Assembly: GCA_035041965.1 (NCBI GenBank)
Contig: JAPYMA010000983.1
Location: 1-64,000 of the forward strand
Direction of reading: 5' to 3'
Source of the DNA: Anisakis pegreffii
Taxonomy: Eukaryota; Nematoda; Chromadorea; Rhabditida; Anisakidae
Length of the DNA: 64,000 nucleotides
Position numbers and translations under genes: made by a program. This document shows positions 12,923-26,337 of this stretch, piece after piece (the first letter of the stretch is position 1; each line of letters opens with the position of its first letter). The notes under the pieces are model-generated. The model ran no database searches. It was not told the origin of the DNA and worked only from the letters and a program-made list of their open reading frames with translations.

Positions 12923-13671
12923 CTATATCGCCATTCCATTACACACCTCCTGAAAATTTTAAAGTATGGGGCTGTTGAGGAATCATAGGGTACACATACA
13001 GGATATAAAAATTAAAACTTAGGCAATCAATCGAACAAATCTGATATTCCACCAATATAATTGGTGGAATTCAATCTCTGGTAAGCAACCACCATCGCAA
13101 TCTGCGATAAATTATTTTTCTTGTCGGATCGAACCTCCTATTAAAATGACTAACCATAACCATAGACACAACTACAAGAAAAGTAATAGCAAGAGAACAC
13201 ACAAAACAACACGACGATAAGTCTAATTTAAACAAATTGTGTTAGCAACGTTTTATACTTGACACGCTTACAAACGCTCCAATAGAGCATTTATTTTATT
13301 TGATTATATGATGTTTTATTATAACACAAAGCTGTGTTCTTTCTTTACATATATCCATCCCTCACCTCTAACGCCCATAGCAAATGCTCGCTCGCTCGAT
13401 GCTTTTTCACAAAATCCATTGTGTGTTCAACAACGGCTGCTGCTGCTGCTGCTGCTGCATTATTCTCTGTCAGACACACAAAAACTGTTTGTTCTCGTTA
13501 ACGTGAGTTTGGCGAATCGAGACAAATTGACGTGTCATGATGAACTGTTCAACCACAAACTATACACTATGTATCACGTGAAATGAGGTTTTTGTGAGCG
13601 GTTCCACCAAAATTGCTTTCATTTTATCATAGTCTTCACAGTGCTAATAGTGTTTACTGATGCAATTTCAG
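12923..13671. promoter_or_regulatory. Shared upstream region of divergent sma-10 and nucleobindin genes
   Basis: The two genes start back to back: minus-strand ATG at 12922 and plus-strand ATG at 13672. The 749-bp gap must carry both promoters. It holds a perfect 25-bp palindrome at 13046-13070 (ATTCCACCAAT, 3-nt centre, ATTGGTGGAAT). It also has a run of CTG/CTGCTG triplets near 13435-13456 and the acceptor ATTTCAG immediately before the nucleobindin ATG. No TATA box was assigned. Confidence 0.45.
13046..13070. repeat. Perfect palindrome in divergent promoter region
   Basis: An 11-bp arm, ATTCCACCAAT, is repeated in reverse complement around a 3-nt centre. It contains CCAAT on one arm and ATTGG on the other, so it could be a dimer-binding or CCAAT-box site. 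That role is inferred. Confidence 0.6.
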
Positions 13672-16286
13672 ATGAATCGAATGGATTATACAATTAAGCA
13701 ACAAAAATTATTATTGTGTTATTATATTTTTATTATATCAAGCGTTTTTATATCAACAATCTCAAGCGCTCCTCCTAAGCGTCCACCACCCGAACAACAA
13801 CCTGAAAAACCGGCACCTCAACAAGACGGTAAAAATGATAGCCAGAAACAGCAACGTGTCAGTTATATTTCATTATTGAAATAAAATTTTCTGATCTTAT
13901 AAACTGGAAAAAAAAACGTGGCTGCATAAATAACATATCCTTGATTGGGCATGTTTTAAAACACAATCACTGCTTTTCAGCTGTACAAATAATAACTGTT
14001 TTGTGTACTTTTCAGTTGTACAAATTTGCTTATACAGAGTATCTAAAACAAGTTGTGCAAGTACTCGAAAATGATACGAATTTCACGCAACGCATTAAAG
14101 GAATGGCTGAAAGCGATATAAAGGTTAAAATCTGTGTTAATACATGCAGCTTTACTTTTTCTTCTCTCTGTATTTTCATTCCTTTCTTGCCTTACAGTCA
14201 CATCATTTCGCTATTCGAATAAATCGCCTGAATAAATTTGAACGGATAATTCTTCAGATTTCTCACAGACTCTTGAATTATTTTTTAGAGTGGAAAAATC
14301 GCCGATCACCTTGATGAACTTAGTGCGCATACGTTTCGTGAGCTGCACAAATTGAAGGCAGCCGAAATTGAACGTTTGAGAAAGCTGATCGATGAGCAAG
14401 TGAGACGGGACGGTGGTTACCATAATATTAAGGCTCCTGAGCATATCGATGTGGATGATTTTATGAACTTCGGCAAAGAGGACCTGAGAAAATTAATTGT
14501 TAAGGTCGTTAACGTGACTGATGATTCATGCATGCTTCAGCTATCCTTTGCGGCTATTATCAATTAGGAGGAGAAAATTTTTCGAAAATATCTGTGTGAG
14601 TATTTGATTGCGCACAGATGCACAAAAATATCTGCGCGCAAAAAATTGTGCGCAATCAAATTCTAAGCAAAACTCAGTACACACTTCACTATCGAAGCAA
14701 TTCGAGAAACGATTTTTAGATTTTTAGAAACAGTTTACAATAAACAAAAAAACTGATTATTATGAGTTCAGTGAAATGAAAACCCAACCAAAAAAACTAT
14801 TGGTGCACTCGTCTTGCTCAGTATGATGTTGCAGACTGTTGCGGACATGGAGGAACAAGACCGACAAAGACGGGAGGAGTTCAAGAATTATGAAATGAAA
14901 AAAAAAGCTGAAATCGATCATAAAATGGTTCGTTGTTAGTTGTTTGCTGTTGTTGTTGCAAGAAAAATAAGTAACATAACTTGGTGGAATATAGCTTATT
15001 TCATTTCCCTCTCTCCCATTTCGTTTTCTGGATTTCGTCGTCAAATTATCACAGCTCCATTCATTTCGTGGCTCATTTCCACTTGAGTGAAGTGATTGAA
15101 CACCAAGAAACTTCGTTTAGGTAAATATGTCGCCGGAAGAAAGACAAAAGTATCAGAACGAATTAGATGCGCAGAAAAAGCGTCACAATGAGCACGAAAA
15201 AGTGAAGCATCCGGGCAGTCGTGACCAGCTGGAGCAGGTTTGGGAAGATACAGATCAGGTAACTCGATGATGCTTGTACTGTAAAGAATAATTGACAGCT
15301 ATTCATCGTTTGATAGCAGTGAATACTAATAGCAGAACAGACGAGAGAATCGAACGCATTACGTAATACTTAATCATTTGAAGAATTCAGTTGAATGATA
15401 AAATAATAAGAAGGAACGGGTTTGCAGTTAGAGAAAGATAATTATGATCCGCGAACGTTTTTTGCACTACACGATTTGAACGGTGATGGCTTTTGGAGCA
15501 CTGATGAGTTGGATACTCTGTTCGAGTCGGAACTCCAGAAACTTTATAATGAAACCGATCCGGACGATGACCAACTAGAGAAGTTGGTATTTATTAAGTG
15601 TATAATGAAAGACATTCAAATAAATGACGGTTTGTACAGCACTCATTAATACTATTAGTTTGAATGAATTTCTTTCAGAATCGAAGAAATGTATCGAATG
15701 CGTGACCATGTCTTAGAACAGATGGATAAAAACAAAGATCGAATGATTTCTATAGAAGAATTTCTTGCAGTAAGTTTAGCGGTTAATCGATTCAGCTTTA
15801 AATTTGTTAACAAATTAAGGAATAAAAGTTGTTTGAAGGATTCAGAAGCGCAAACGCCAAATAAAGACGAAGGGTGGAAGGATATTGGAGATGAAAGGGT
15901 TTACACAGATGAAGAACTGAAGAAATTCGAGCAGGAATACGCGCGACAGCAAGGTTGGGGTGACTATGCATACTCAACGCTAGGCACTACACGACAACCC
16001 CTGAATGCGCATCAGCAACAACAAATGAATAATATTGAACAACCAGCGCAACGACAGCAACAGCCCCAACAACGACAGGTTAATTTCAATTGTCCTTCTT
16101 CACTTTATTCATTTTCGTAATAATTATGATTTGTCTTATTTGGTTTTATTTCAGCAACATCAAGTGCCAGTCGGTGGCGTTCAGCAGGTACAATTGAACG
16201 TTGGTGGTCAACAAGGAGGACATCAGCAACAGGCTGCGAACATACCAATTGGTTCAGACAATGTGGATAAAACTTATGGAGTTTAG
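13672..16286 (+). CDS. nucb-1: Nucleobindin (secretory-pathway EF-hand Ca2+-binding protein)
   Basis: Exons: 13672-13857, 14016-14123, 14289-14504, 14835-14927, 15121-15258, 15428-15597, 15679-15769, 15839-16078, 16155-16286; 457 aa. A hydrophobic signal sequence (LLLCYYIFIISSVFIS) is followed by a Pro/Gln linker. Then comes the nucleobindin core (LYKFAYTEYLKQVVQVLE), a charged helical region (KLKAAEIERLRKLI; EEQDRQRREEFKNYEMKKK), PGSRDQLEQVWED and two EF hands (DLNGDGFWSTDE; DKNKDRMISIEE). The tail is Gln-rich. Nucleobindins bind Ca2+ in the Golgi/ER and G-alpha proteins. The ATG at 13672 is chosen because ATTTCAG abuts it, consistent with trans-splicing. The acceptor of exon 8 (TTTGAAG at 15838) is weak, and retaining that 69-nt intron would also stay in frame, so this junction is uncertain. 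Confidence 0.93.
14602..14661. repeat. Perfect 15-bp inverted repeat in nucleobindin intron 3
   Basis: The arm ATTTGATTGCGCACA at 14602-14616 is matched exactly by its reverse complement at 14647-14661, with a 30-nt loop that is itself GCGC-rich. It lies between exons 3 and 4 and would fold in the pre-mRNA. Confidence 0.8.
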
Positions 16287-19200
16287 TAGTATCACTACTA
16301 GACCGACTGCATAAGTTTTAAATCGAGGGAAGAAAATGATGGAACTTTGAAAATGTTTGTGATTCGTGATTACTCTAATGGAAAATTTTGTGTTAGTAAA
16401 AGTTTGAGTAATCAGGTGAGATTGAATGATGATTAGAAATTGTTTCTCGGATGAATTGGTTGATAAATTCGGTAGAACGATTATGAGGTATGTAGTGAGA
16501 AGTGCTGCTGATTATGACTAATACGGTAACGGCGATAATAATAATAATAATAGTAACAATGATAGTAACGTTATTGCACTTTGATAAGGTCCAAGATTTT
16601 TCATCTCATTTCGTTCAACAACATCTCATAATTGAGAGCACTGTCAGTCTTTCATTTTGAAAGCATTTTGTTATTACTATTACTGTTGTTGCTATTACTT
16701 TTTTTACTGTTTATTATTACTATTACTGTTGTTGGTGTTGATTTCATCGTCATTATTATTATTATTATTATTACTGTCGATGGCAGTCTTCTTATGTCGA
16801 TAATAATTAAAAGGATAAGCACGTTTCAGCAAATGATTCTTTTTTTCGCAATTTTCTCTCAAAGTTTGAACTTAATGTATTTAATATCATTTTTACTTAT
16901 TGTGTTTAATTTTGATTCGATTCATTCCTTTTTTGGGTTATTTTATGCGAATATTCTATTATATTTAAAATAGGATGTTTACTGAGATGTGTTTGCAGTC
17001 CATGTGATTCACTTCTATGTCGTTGATATTATTATATCATTGTTGCTTTATCATTATTACTATTATTGTGATTATTATCTTTGCTGTTATTTTAATACTT
17101 AATTATTGTTGATTGTATTGGCCAAACAAAACCGTTTTCTGAACAATTCGTGGAAAATCCTCTGACGACTATGTCTCCGAAATGATATAATTACCATTGA
17201 TGCTCACTTTCACCATCATCGTTTCTTTTTGCTGTTACTATCGTAATCACTGTTCTTGCTGCTAATATTATTAAGACAATTCAATAATTCGTACGAATAG
17301 TAATTGACTGATATTGTGGATCCGAACGCAAAAGGATATTATCAAATGTTTAATGTTCACAATTCAGGACAAACAATTTGGTACAATGTTTTCGCATAAT
17401 TCAATAAAAGCACTACATTCCTGTGCTCTGCATCCATGCTAATAACACTTGTTATTACCACCACTGCTAATAATATTTTCAACGCACATTATTATTATAC
17501 ACTCTGTCAGCAAATAAATCACCATACCATTACTGCGCATCCATGGATGGCAGTATTTGAAGATAACATTTCATTCATATTGACCCGATTTCATATCCTG
17601 GAACATTTGTTATTATATTCATTCTCAACGGAATAATCTATGAGATAGGGAAAAAGCATTCTATCTTCTTTTCATCTTATCATAAGTGAACTGATAATTA
17701 TTTAGACGTTTACATGAATGTTTTAATCCATATTTAGCCCTACCCCCCTCTCCCCATCGTCACAGCATATTTAACTCATACAGTTATCAAAACTGCATCC
17801 TTTCCCCATTAATCGCAATTCGAAAAACAAGTATGTTATTTGAATTGTTCTCGACGAAAACCATTAATAAGTTTCATGTTGCCAATATTAATAAGCAATG
17901 AATTAACGAAATTTTATTAACGGGCATGATTGATGACATTTCATACATACATGTACGTATATTATATATATGTATAAATATATATAGTAAAAGTGAATGC
18001 AAAGAATATTCAATAAAATTATCTTAAGGCAATACGATGATGATGATGACAATAAGGGTTATACATAGAAAATAAGTAGTATGAATCGTTAAAGTCGTCA
18101 ACTTTCACATATAGAATAATTATCTATCAACGTGCATTGGATTGTAACAGCGGAATGATATGATGAAATGATACGATGAATATAATAATGACACTAATAA
18201 TCGTTGATTGACTGCTGCTTTCAGTGTTTGATCGAACACAAAACTAGAAGTGTTTAATTTGAATATGAAATGATCAACAAATAAATCGCACCTGAGCCGA
18301 GCAAAATGCCCATTTGGAAGTTGATTTAATAGCAAACAACCAAATTCATCAATGCAACTAAAAACGGATCGAGAGATATAATGTAATTTCTTAAATACAA
18401 CATCAGTAAATGGCAAAAAAAATGAATGCATCAATGACGGATACAGAAGTGATGAATTACATACACGTACACAAATTTATGCTATCTAGCAATCAAGCTA
18501 CAAATGAAGAAATAATCGTTTGATTAATTAATTAATCAATTAATCATTCCATAAACGATTTTTGATAAGGCGTAAACAAAGGGCACATTCCATTGTTGGT
18601 GTTTATAACAAACAAAAAAATCATTCATGAACGAGGTAATTGCAATAGTTCTGTTGTTGTACGAGATAATGGTAGGCAGAAACTGCAACAAGAACGGCAG
18701 CAGTAATCATATGTAGAATAAAATCATTAGCGCCATTATCTTTATCATCATCATTATCACCATGAGCAGAAAGAAGATCATTATAAAAGAAAGGAATAGA
18801 TTAATGATTCAATGAAAATTTGAAGAGGATTTGCTGAACGAACAAATTTGAAGACTTGAAAGAGAAAAATGCGCATTCGCGTTGAATTCAGCGCATTCAC
18901 GTTGAGACGTTGAGCGCATTCGAGAATAAAACAACAAGAACTGAGTGATTCATTGAATAAGTTTCTGAAAAACAAAAAACAAAATGAAACTTCAAGAGAA
19001 AATAAACTGAAATCGCTTTGTGTTCAATGAAAAAGAACTCTTTTCTCGGGACGCTTCAAGACGAGAAATGATAATAACAATGGCTACAAAGAACAGTGAA
19101 ACTGAATTTGTATTTATTTATGTTAAATTTTTTTGAAAAAAAAGAATTTGCAGAAAATGAAACGAAACTGTCATTCACTCAAAATGTTCATCGATGAATT

Positions 19201-19922
19201 TCCAATTGATAGTAACTGAGATATAAAAGATATATTGCTAAAGAAGTCAACAACGACGGGTACATTTGTATGTGTATGTATACAGCAATAATAATGACAT
19301 CAACAATAATAAAAATAAACGAAATGATGACGGTAATAAAAACAATAATGAAAGGCAGGTAGGCACATAATCGAATGTATCGAATGAAATGTCTGTCTGA
19401 AAAGTGAAAAAACGCACTCATGGAAATGGAAGTGAGAAAAAACAAGTAAGGCACAACACTTACAACAAAGTGAGAGGAACGAATGATGATAATGCAGGCA
19501 TGAATTAACTGTACATCCAATGCGCTTATATACTCAATATGAGTGAAAATGAAACTTAAAGAAAAATAAAAATTATTCAACATTAACGAAAACAAATTAT
19601 GAGCTCACAATTGAATAATAAAAACAACAATAACAATAATGATAATAATATTAGTAATGATAATAATAATAATGTAATAATAATAAAATAATTTCTCAAA
19701 TAATAAATTGGAAATGAGGCAAATACTGATGATGAGTGAAATAGGCTGAGAATACATATTTTAGATGAATGAAGCGAATTGAGGCAGATGATATGTGATG
19801 ATATGTACGTAATAGGCAATCCAATTCAATAATCTACCAACAACAACAATAATGACAAAACAATAAAGTATGTTTCTTATATTGCATATAACGAATTTGC
19901 ATTATTATTGTTATTGCTCCAT
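16287..19922. other. Intergenic region between two convergent genes
   Basis: It holds the 3' ends of nucleobindin (plus) and the zinc-finger gene (minus). Many short ATT/AAT runs (16530-16560, 16680-16780, 19610-19690) and a palindromic TGATTAATTAATTAATCA near 18520 are present. No coding segment was recognised. Confidence 0.6.
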
Positions 19923-22900
19923 TCAACAACTATGATCCGAACTGATCACATGCGTTGTGAACATATATTTGTCGCCACATGGATGCCCACAAAGGTTGCA
20001 CTTCCATGGGTCAGAATCAGAGTGTAACCCTTTATGAAGCAAATACAATGTTTGATCCAGAAATATCATTCCACAATGCATGCATTCCTGAAATATTACC
20101 TGTCAATCACTAGAAAATTTGATTTTATGAATAGCTAAAAGATGATCGCAGAACGAAGATTGCTCAAGGAGAAAAGATATTTGTATACCTGTTGTTCTTT
20201 ATCGCCAATCTCACCATCCACTGCACTACTACTGCTATCGACCGATGGTGAATGAGACTGCTCTTCTGTATTATCACTACTACTTGCACTGTTCCCTTCA
20301 CGAGTCCACAGTTGCATTGCAGCTTCAGCTTTTGCATCCTGAATGAACAACGAATGAGTAATACAAACATAATAAATGAGATACCAAAATGAAATTTTTG
20401 ATGAGCTAATTCAATGAAACTCACACTGAACATTGACGGTAGTGTGGCAGCATTCGATAACGACATTAACAGTTCTTCATTAGTAACCGCATAGGGATTC
20501 TGAAATGTTTTGATTGTTTTATCGATACACCGAATATTCATTCAACGTTTACAATTTGAAGTTGAACGCGTGAATGAGTTTTTAGTGCATAACTACACTA
20601 GCGTTAGTAAAACCGAAGAAATGGTATTCATCAATGAATGTTTCACAAAAATTGAACTTCGCAAAATTTCTTCCCAAAAGAGCTTTCCTCCTTCTCCTCC
20701 TCCTCCTCACTGAAACAAAATCCAATAATAAGGAAGAAAGAAATGGATGGATAAAAGAATCAACGAATTAAACAGTAATAAATAACAACTAACTTGTTCA
20801 TAATCTTGACAATAGGCTAACTTCTTTTCGAGTGCATTCAAACTGTAGTCTTGTTGTTGGATAAGTTTCAGTTGATGGCGTATTGCAGCTGATATATTCT
20901 GCGATATTGATAGGCTGCTAGTGTCGATAGCTGTTGGTGGATTCATAAGAGGATTACCATTCTTGTTATTATCACTGTTCTCATTACTCTTATTTTCATT
21001 CGCATTAGTGCTACTAGTGCTACTACTGCTACTACTACTACTACTACTACAACTACTATTAATGGTTTGTGTTGGTAGTGATGATGAAGCAAAAGTTGAT
21101 GAGCGTCGTTTCTTAGCGACTGGAGGTGCATTTGCAACAGAACTAGCAGTAGGCATTGATCCAGTACTGCTGGTTGAGTCAGAAGCAGTTCTGAATAAGG
21201 AGGATGATGATAACGACGTGTTAGTGCCGAGCACTTCGCCAGATGGCATCACAACAATACCAGAGGTCTGAAATGTGACATCTCAATTCACGTGCCTTGA
21301 CAATAAATAAAAGGCAAGAACACAGCTCATAAACAACCACTCACATCGCCCTCATCATGCTTCGTTTGGTAATGTAGTAAAAGGCGTCGAGAGTTCGAGA
21401 ACAGCAGTGAGCAGCGTTTACATGAGGCTGGTGACGATGGTGATATCGTATGCATTTCGTCTAAATGATTGCGAAGACCCGAATGCTGACTGAATTGTTG
21501 ATCACACATTGAGACTGGGCAATCGAAATCAGCACCCGTTTTTATGTGCGTCATTGAATGCTCTTGCATCTGAAACAAAGTGTGGTATTCAATCATTTAG
21601 ATCGGCATGAATGAGCCATTTAAGTTTGAGAAGAGTCGCGGGGATAAGGCTAACCTGATCTTTACGAAAGAACTTCTTTAAGCAATATCTGCATTGGTAG
21701 GGTTTAACACCCGAATGTCGCATACGATGCCGATGCATATTTGCTTTCTGGCTGAATTGCATGTGACATATATCACACTGATACATTTGTCCTTGATGAC
21801 GTTCGTGCGCTTCCTTAATTGATTCCTTCATTAATATGCTATTGTTGTCACTATTATGTTTACGATAAAAGTTACGAAACAAGCAACAAAGAACAAAAAA
21901 GTGAAGTAAAATAAAATACCAAATGACTTTTCATATGTTGCGACATAAACGTTGTGAAATTACAGTGCGGGCATGAATGCACTGTTTTATTACTATTACT
22001 GCCATTATGATTGTTTGTTGTTAAAGCGGCTGCAGTTGCAGAGGTTGAATTGGTGATTCGTTTCGAAGTGGCAGTTGTAGTCGGATTACTGACAGCTGAT
22101 AAAGGTGATAACGAACGTGATAAGACACCGTAGGTGATCAGTGGAGACTGTTCGGGTGATGAGATAGTTGTCGCCGATTCATCAGCTACATCCTCACAAG
22201 ACCATTCCTGTTCGATCAGCATCATTTTCATTTCAAATGTTTAAAAGCAATTATTTATTCATTTCAAACATCTCTATTTGAACAATTCATCAATTCTTGT
22301 GTACAGTCACCTTATCATGTCAGATTAGAGTCAAATTATCATCATTTCCACTCGTCATTCCAACTTTACAAATTCCACTAATTTATTCTCATCACACCAA
22401 TCAACTTACAACTTATATACCGTTTGTTCCACACCAAGTTCATCTTTCTATGTTCCCAAACTTCAAACAGATAAGCAATATTCACAGTATTGTATCATAT
22501 ACAAATACATACCTCAATCTCAGCCCTTTTCGTTCTAATTAAACATATGGTATCACGCGTAAGTTCACACATTCCTATTAGTTTCCTACTGACTGTTATT
22601 ATTATTATTTATTACTCCTCTCACTATCGCAAAATAAAAGATATCAACGAATGAATAAACTTTATGCATAGAAAAAGGAAATACATCGCGCAATGAATCT
22701 TAATGAATTTGAATACCATTTTTTGCATCTAATTATACACATTTAATAGAACTAAATTATTGCCGAACAGTTCCCATTGAAAAAAAGAAGAGTTCGCTTT
22801 GCACAGCAAATGTGTGCATTTCAAACAAAAACAACGTAATGAAGTGAATAATTCAATTGCTCATTTCTCGCTTTATAATTCTTCGTTGAACGTTTATCGC

Positions 22901-23800
22901 TTGCTGTGATGAACAATCAATCGACGCGCTATGTGCAAGTGTCCACAGAAATCAGCTCAATTGGAGATGTATTTTGGGGTTTTCAGTACCAATCAGCGAT
23001 TCATCCACAAAACTTTTTTAGTTCAGATACTGAACAAGTATCGACATGGCTTCTTCCGAATCATCTCCCTGTCAACACTCTGCTTTTTCGTCGACATTTT
23101 CTCACATTCTCCCTATATAGTGTTGGATTTTCGTCACTTTTAGGCTAGCCCAATGGAAACACTAGTGGATCATATAAAGTTCAAATAGAATTACTAACAA
23201 TAATGGCAATAATAATATTAATAATACTATTCATAATAACAACAACAATAATAGTAATATATGTTTCGCAAGATGTCTCTGATTTGTTTAAATTCAGCTC
23301 AATGAGTGATCGGCTGTTGGTCACTTTGGGTATCGTGCAAACAAACCGTTGCCGTACAATTCACACTCCAAACAAACATAGCTCTAGCTTAAGTTGACTC
23401 AGCATTGCGCATCATAATAACTAATAATTACTATTGCAAGCACCTAGTATATGCAACTATGCTAGTAAATATGCAAACAATAATGAACAACACTCCACAT
23501 GATGATCTCGAGTTCACTGCTACATTTAGCATGCGATTGCTGTTTTGCTCTGGCAACGAATAATGAATGCGAATCGAAACGTGCACTTAAGACTATGATC
23601 ACACTTCAAAAAACTACCTGCTGATTGCTGGTCTGATGATCGTTTCGAATAATGCTGTCATCTTGTTGAAGCTGCTGTTGTTGTTGTTGAAGAAGACAGA
23701 GCTGCTCGCTTTCGTGCTGTTCGATATGCTCAGTAAATTCGGCAAAATTGTTCGTCGTATAGCCACATTCTGCACATGCATTCATATCTTCAACGGCCAT
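19923..23800 (-). CDS. Hunchback/Ikaros-like C2H2 zinc-finger transcription factor
   Basis: Exons: 23800-23618, 22207-21920, about 21826-21655, 21569-21345, 21267-20794, 20499-20425, 20338-20189, 20087-19923. Eight C2H2 fingers occur in order: CAECGYTTNNFAEFTEHIEQH in exon 1; CPHCNFTTFMSQHMKSH; CDICHMQFSQKANMHRHRMRH; CRYCLKKFFRKDQ joined to MQEHSMTH across a splice; CPVSMCDQQFSQHSGLRNHL (Cys-x4-Cys spacing); CKRCSLLFSNSRRLLLHYQ; and a C-terminal pair beginning CMHCGMIFLDQTLYLLHKGL and CNLCGHPCGDKYMFTTHV. A central finger block plus a C-terminal pair with the CxxCxxxFxDxxxYxxH pattern is the Hunchback/Ikaros plan, whose last pair mediates dimerisation. Between the blocks are a Ser run, an acidic/Asn stretch and a basic KKRR. 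C. elegans relatives include HBL-1, EHN-3 and ZTF-16; I cannot tell which is the ortholog. The 5' end of exon 3 is uncertain. Confidence 0.85.
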
Positions 23801-26173
23801 TTTTGCGTTTCTTTTAAATTGCTCGCAGATGAATGTATATATCGAAGAATTGATTAAGTGATTTATGAAATGTCTGCTTGATTAACACTTATAGCACCAA
23901 TTATCAATCAGCAACTCCTTTTTTTGAATCTCTCGTCTCTCTGCCCCTTTTGCGCTAGAGAATTTTATTCACCTCAAATTTTTTCTTTCCGTGGCAGCGG
24001 CAGCAGCAACAATAACAATAGCACAGTTTTGCCTAAACTTTTAGCTGAATCCTCCTCATCAACTGACTAGTTGATCGGCTTCAGTTTACAAATAAATGAA
24101 TGAATGTACTGATCGGACGGAAAGGGAAAAATCGATGTTCGTAATGAGATCAATCAGTTGCTGATGATCATTCGTTTGAGTATTGTACTGCCGTTGTTCT
24201 GGTTGTCTTCAGTGACAAGAGTATAAGATTATATTTTTATGTATTAATATAATAGTGCTCCGCAAATCATCAGATTTATTTACTCGTGTGTATGTATATC
24301 AATTCCTCGTTTTGCCACTTTTCTCATTTACGTATTCGATTGATCGTTACTGCTGTGCTTGTTCTACGAGAAGAACGCATAAATGAAATGAATAAAGTTT
24401 AGCTGTTGGATGAAGTAATGGAGGATTTCACTCTTCAACCTGAAAGGATTCAGAGCATTTGAAAATAACCGTGCAATGAAACGTAAATGTCGTAGATGAG
24501 CACATAAACAAGCATGATCACGATAACATATGCATAAATCATAAGTTTATAACAAATATGAATACTTCATTATACGATGGCTTTTGCAGTCAAATTATTA
24601 AAAAAAACAACGACTATTTAAGGATAAAAACATAAACAATCAAATTCAATAGTACTTCTTCACAAACAGTAGTTCATTTGATCACTACTTGATCTTGCTG
24701 AACAGAAACGATGGATATTAGCATAAGAATAGGCACCAATAAAATTAGAATAATTAGTATAAAATGTGGTGGCAGGAAATGAAAGGTGGAGAATGGAATG
24801 GAATACGAATAGTAATATCGACAAGAGTTGGGTTAAGGTAGTAGTAATACAAAGGAAGGAAATGGAAAGGAAGGGACGACGGAATGAATGAAATGGAATG
24901 GGTTGGTGTTGCTCTAAGGAGACGGATGAAATGACCTTGATTCCTTGTTGTTGCCATTTACTTTACTGGACGATTTATTTACGAGTCGAGATGCAATGCT
25001 ACGATGAGCACAATCACTTTATACGACGACGAATAACTTTGATGAGACGCGACAAGACAGGACGAGACGAGGCAATCAACGAAAACAAACCACTTTCAAG
25101 ACTATCATTCGTTGGTCAATCATATCTGCCTTTAGGAAGTAGGCAGGTAGGTCGGATACCTACAGGTGGGTGGCTTGCTTGCTTCTTTCCTAGATAACTT
25201 GTCCTTGCTTCCTTTTACTAACCGTCTCTTAACTTATAATAAGTCTGCATCTTTTTTCTGAACCTTTTGTGTTCACGTATGTTGCAGAGGACGGAGCGAT
25301 TGGCATGGCATAAAATAACAACAGCACGGGTGAATGATTTGGTTTGCTGATCGTAGCGCCGCTTATTGTAGCTCTGTTCTATCCATCCCATTCTCGTTCC
25401 CTCCTCGTTTTGTTTATTTTTTACGCTATGCTTTCTTCTTCCCCCCATCCCTTTTCTTTCTCCTTCCTTGATCCTTCCTGCCCCTTTCCCTGTTTATCCA
25501 TTTCTTGGGTAATGATGATGATATTATGGAATGGATGATGATTTGTGACGATAATTTTGCTAGGATAAAGGATAAAATTAACGAACGAATGGAAGGATAA
25601 GAAGAGGTAAACATGTACATAAATATACACCATACCATACATATAATATATACATCGCTATAATCCACATCAAATACGTAGCAACAGCAATAACACAACA
25701 TTTTACCACTGATCTGCTGCATACCATTCATCTATCCATCTATACCGCATATATCTAGCAATCTTATCCGTTATCCTTGCCATATCCTATCTATTATATA
25801 TCACATCCTCCATTTATACGAACTCTTTGTGCGAATGGATCTACGCATATGGTTGAATGAATGATCCAAAGGATCTAGCTGCGTAGATTCAAACATAGAT
25901 AACTATCCGAATGACTTGAATGCAAAATCATGTACATACGCCACATCTGCCAACACAGATATACACCAAACAGATCGAGAATGGTGATGGGTGCGAGGGA
26001 TGAAGGTGGATTTAATATTGGTTTTATCCATTCGTTAATACAAAAATACAGAGGTACATCGATGGATGGATGGTTGGTTGCTTGCTTCTTTCGGGTACAT
26101 CCCAAACTTATCGTTCAAGATTTACTCACACAATACTACCATTAGCATAACTGTTTGCAAAGGACGCCTATCG

Positions 26174-26337
<164 letters not shown>

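Noticed and set aside
13120..13137. B-box-like GGTTCGATCC on the minus strand
   Set aside because: No A box at a workable distance and no tRNA stems around it; taken as chance.
16287..19922. let-7 sites that would support HBL-1 identity for the zinc-finger gene
   Set aside because: No CTACCTCA on the minus strand in the nearby downstream region; a TGAGGTA on the plus strand near 16484 is too distant and lacks the full seed match.
20921..21271. 116-residue plus-strand frame rich in Leu
   Set aside because: Antisense shadow of the Ser-rich exon of the zinc-finger gene (AGT/ACT triplets read backwards).
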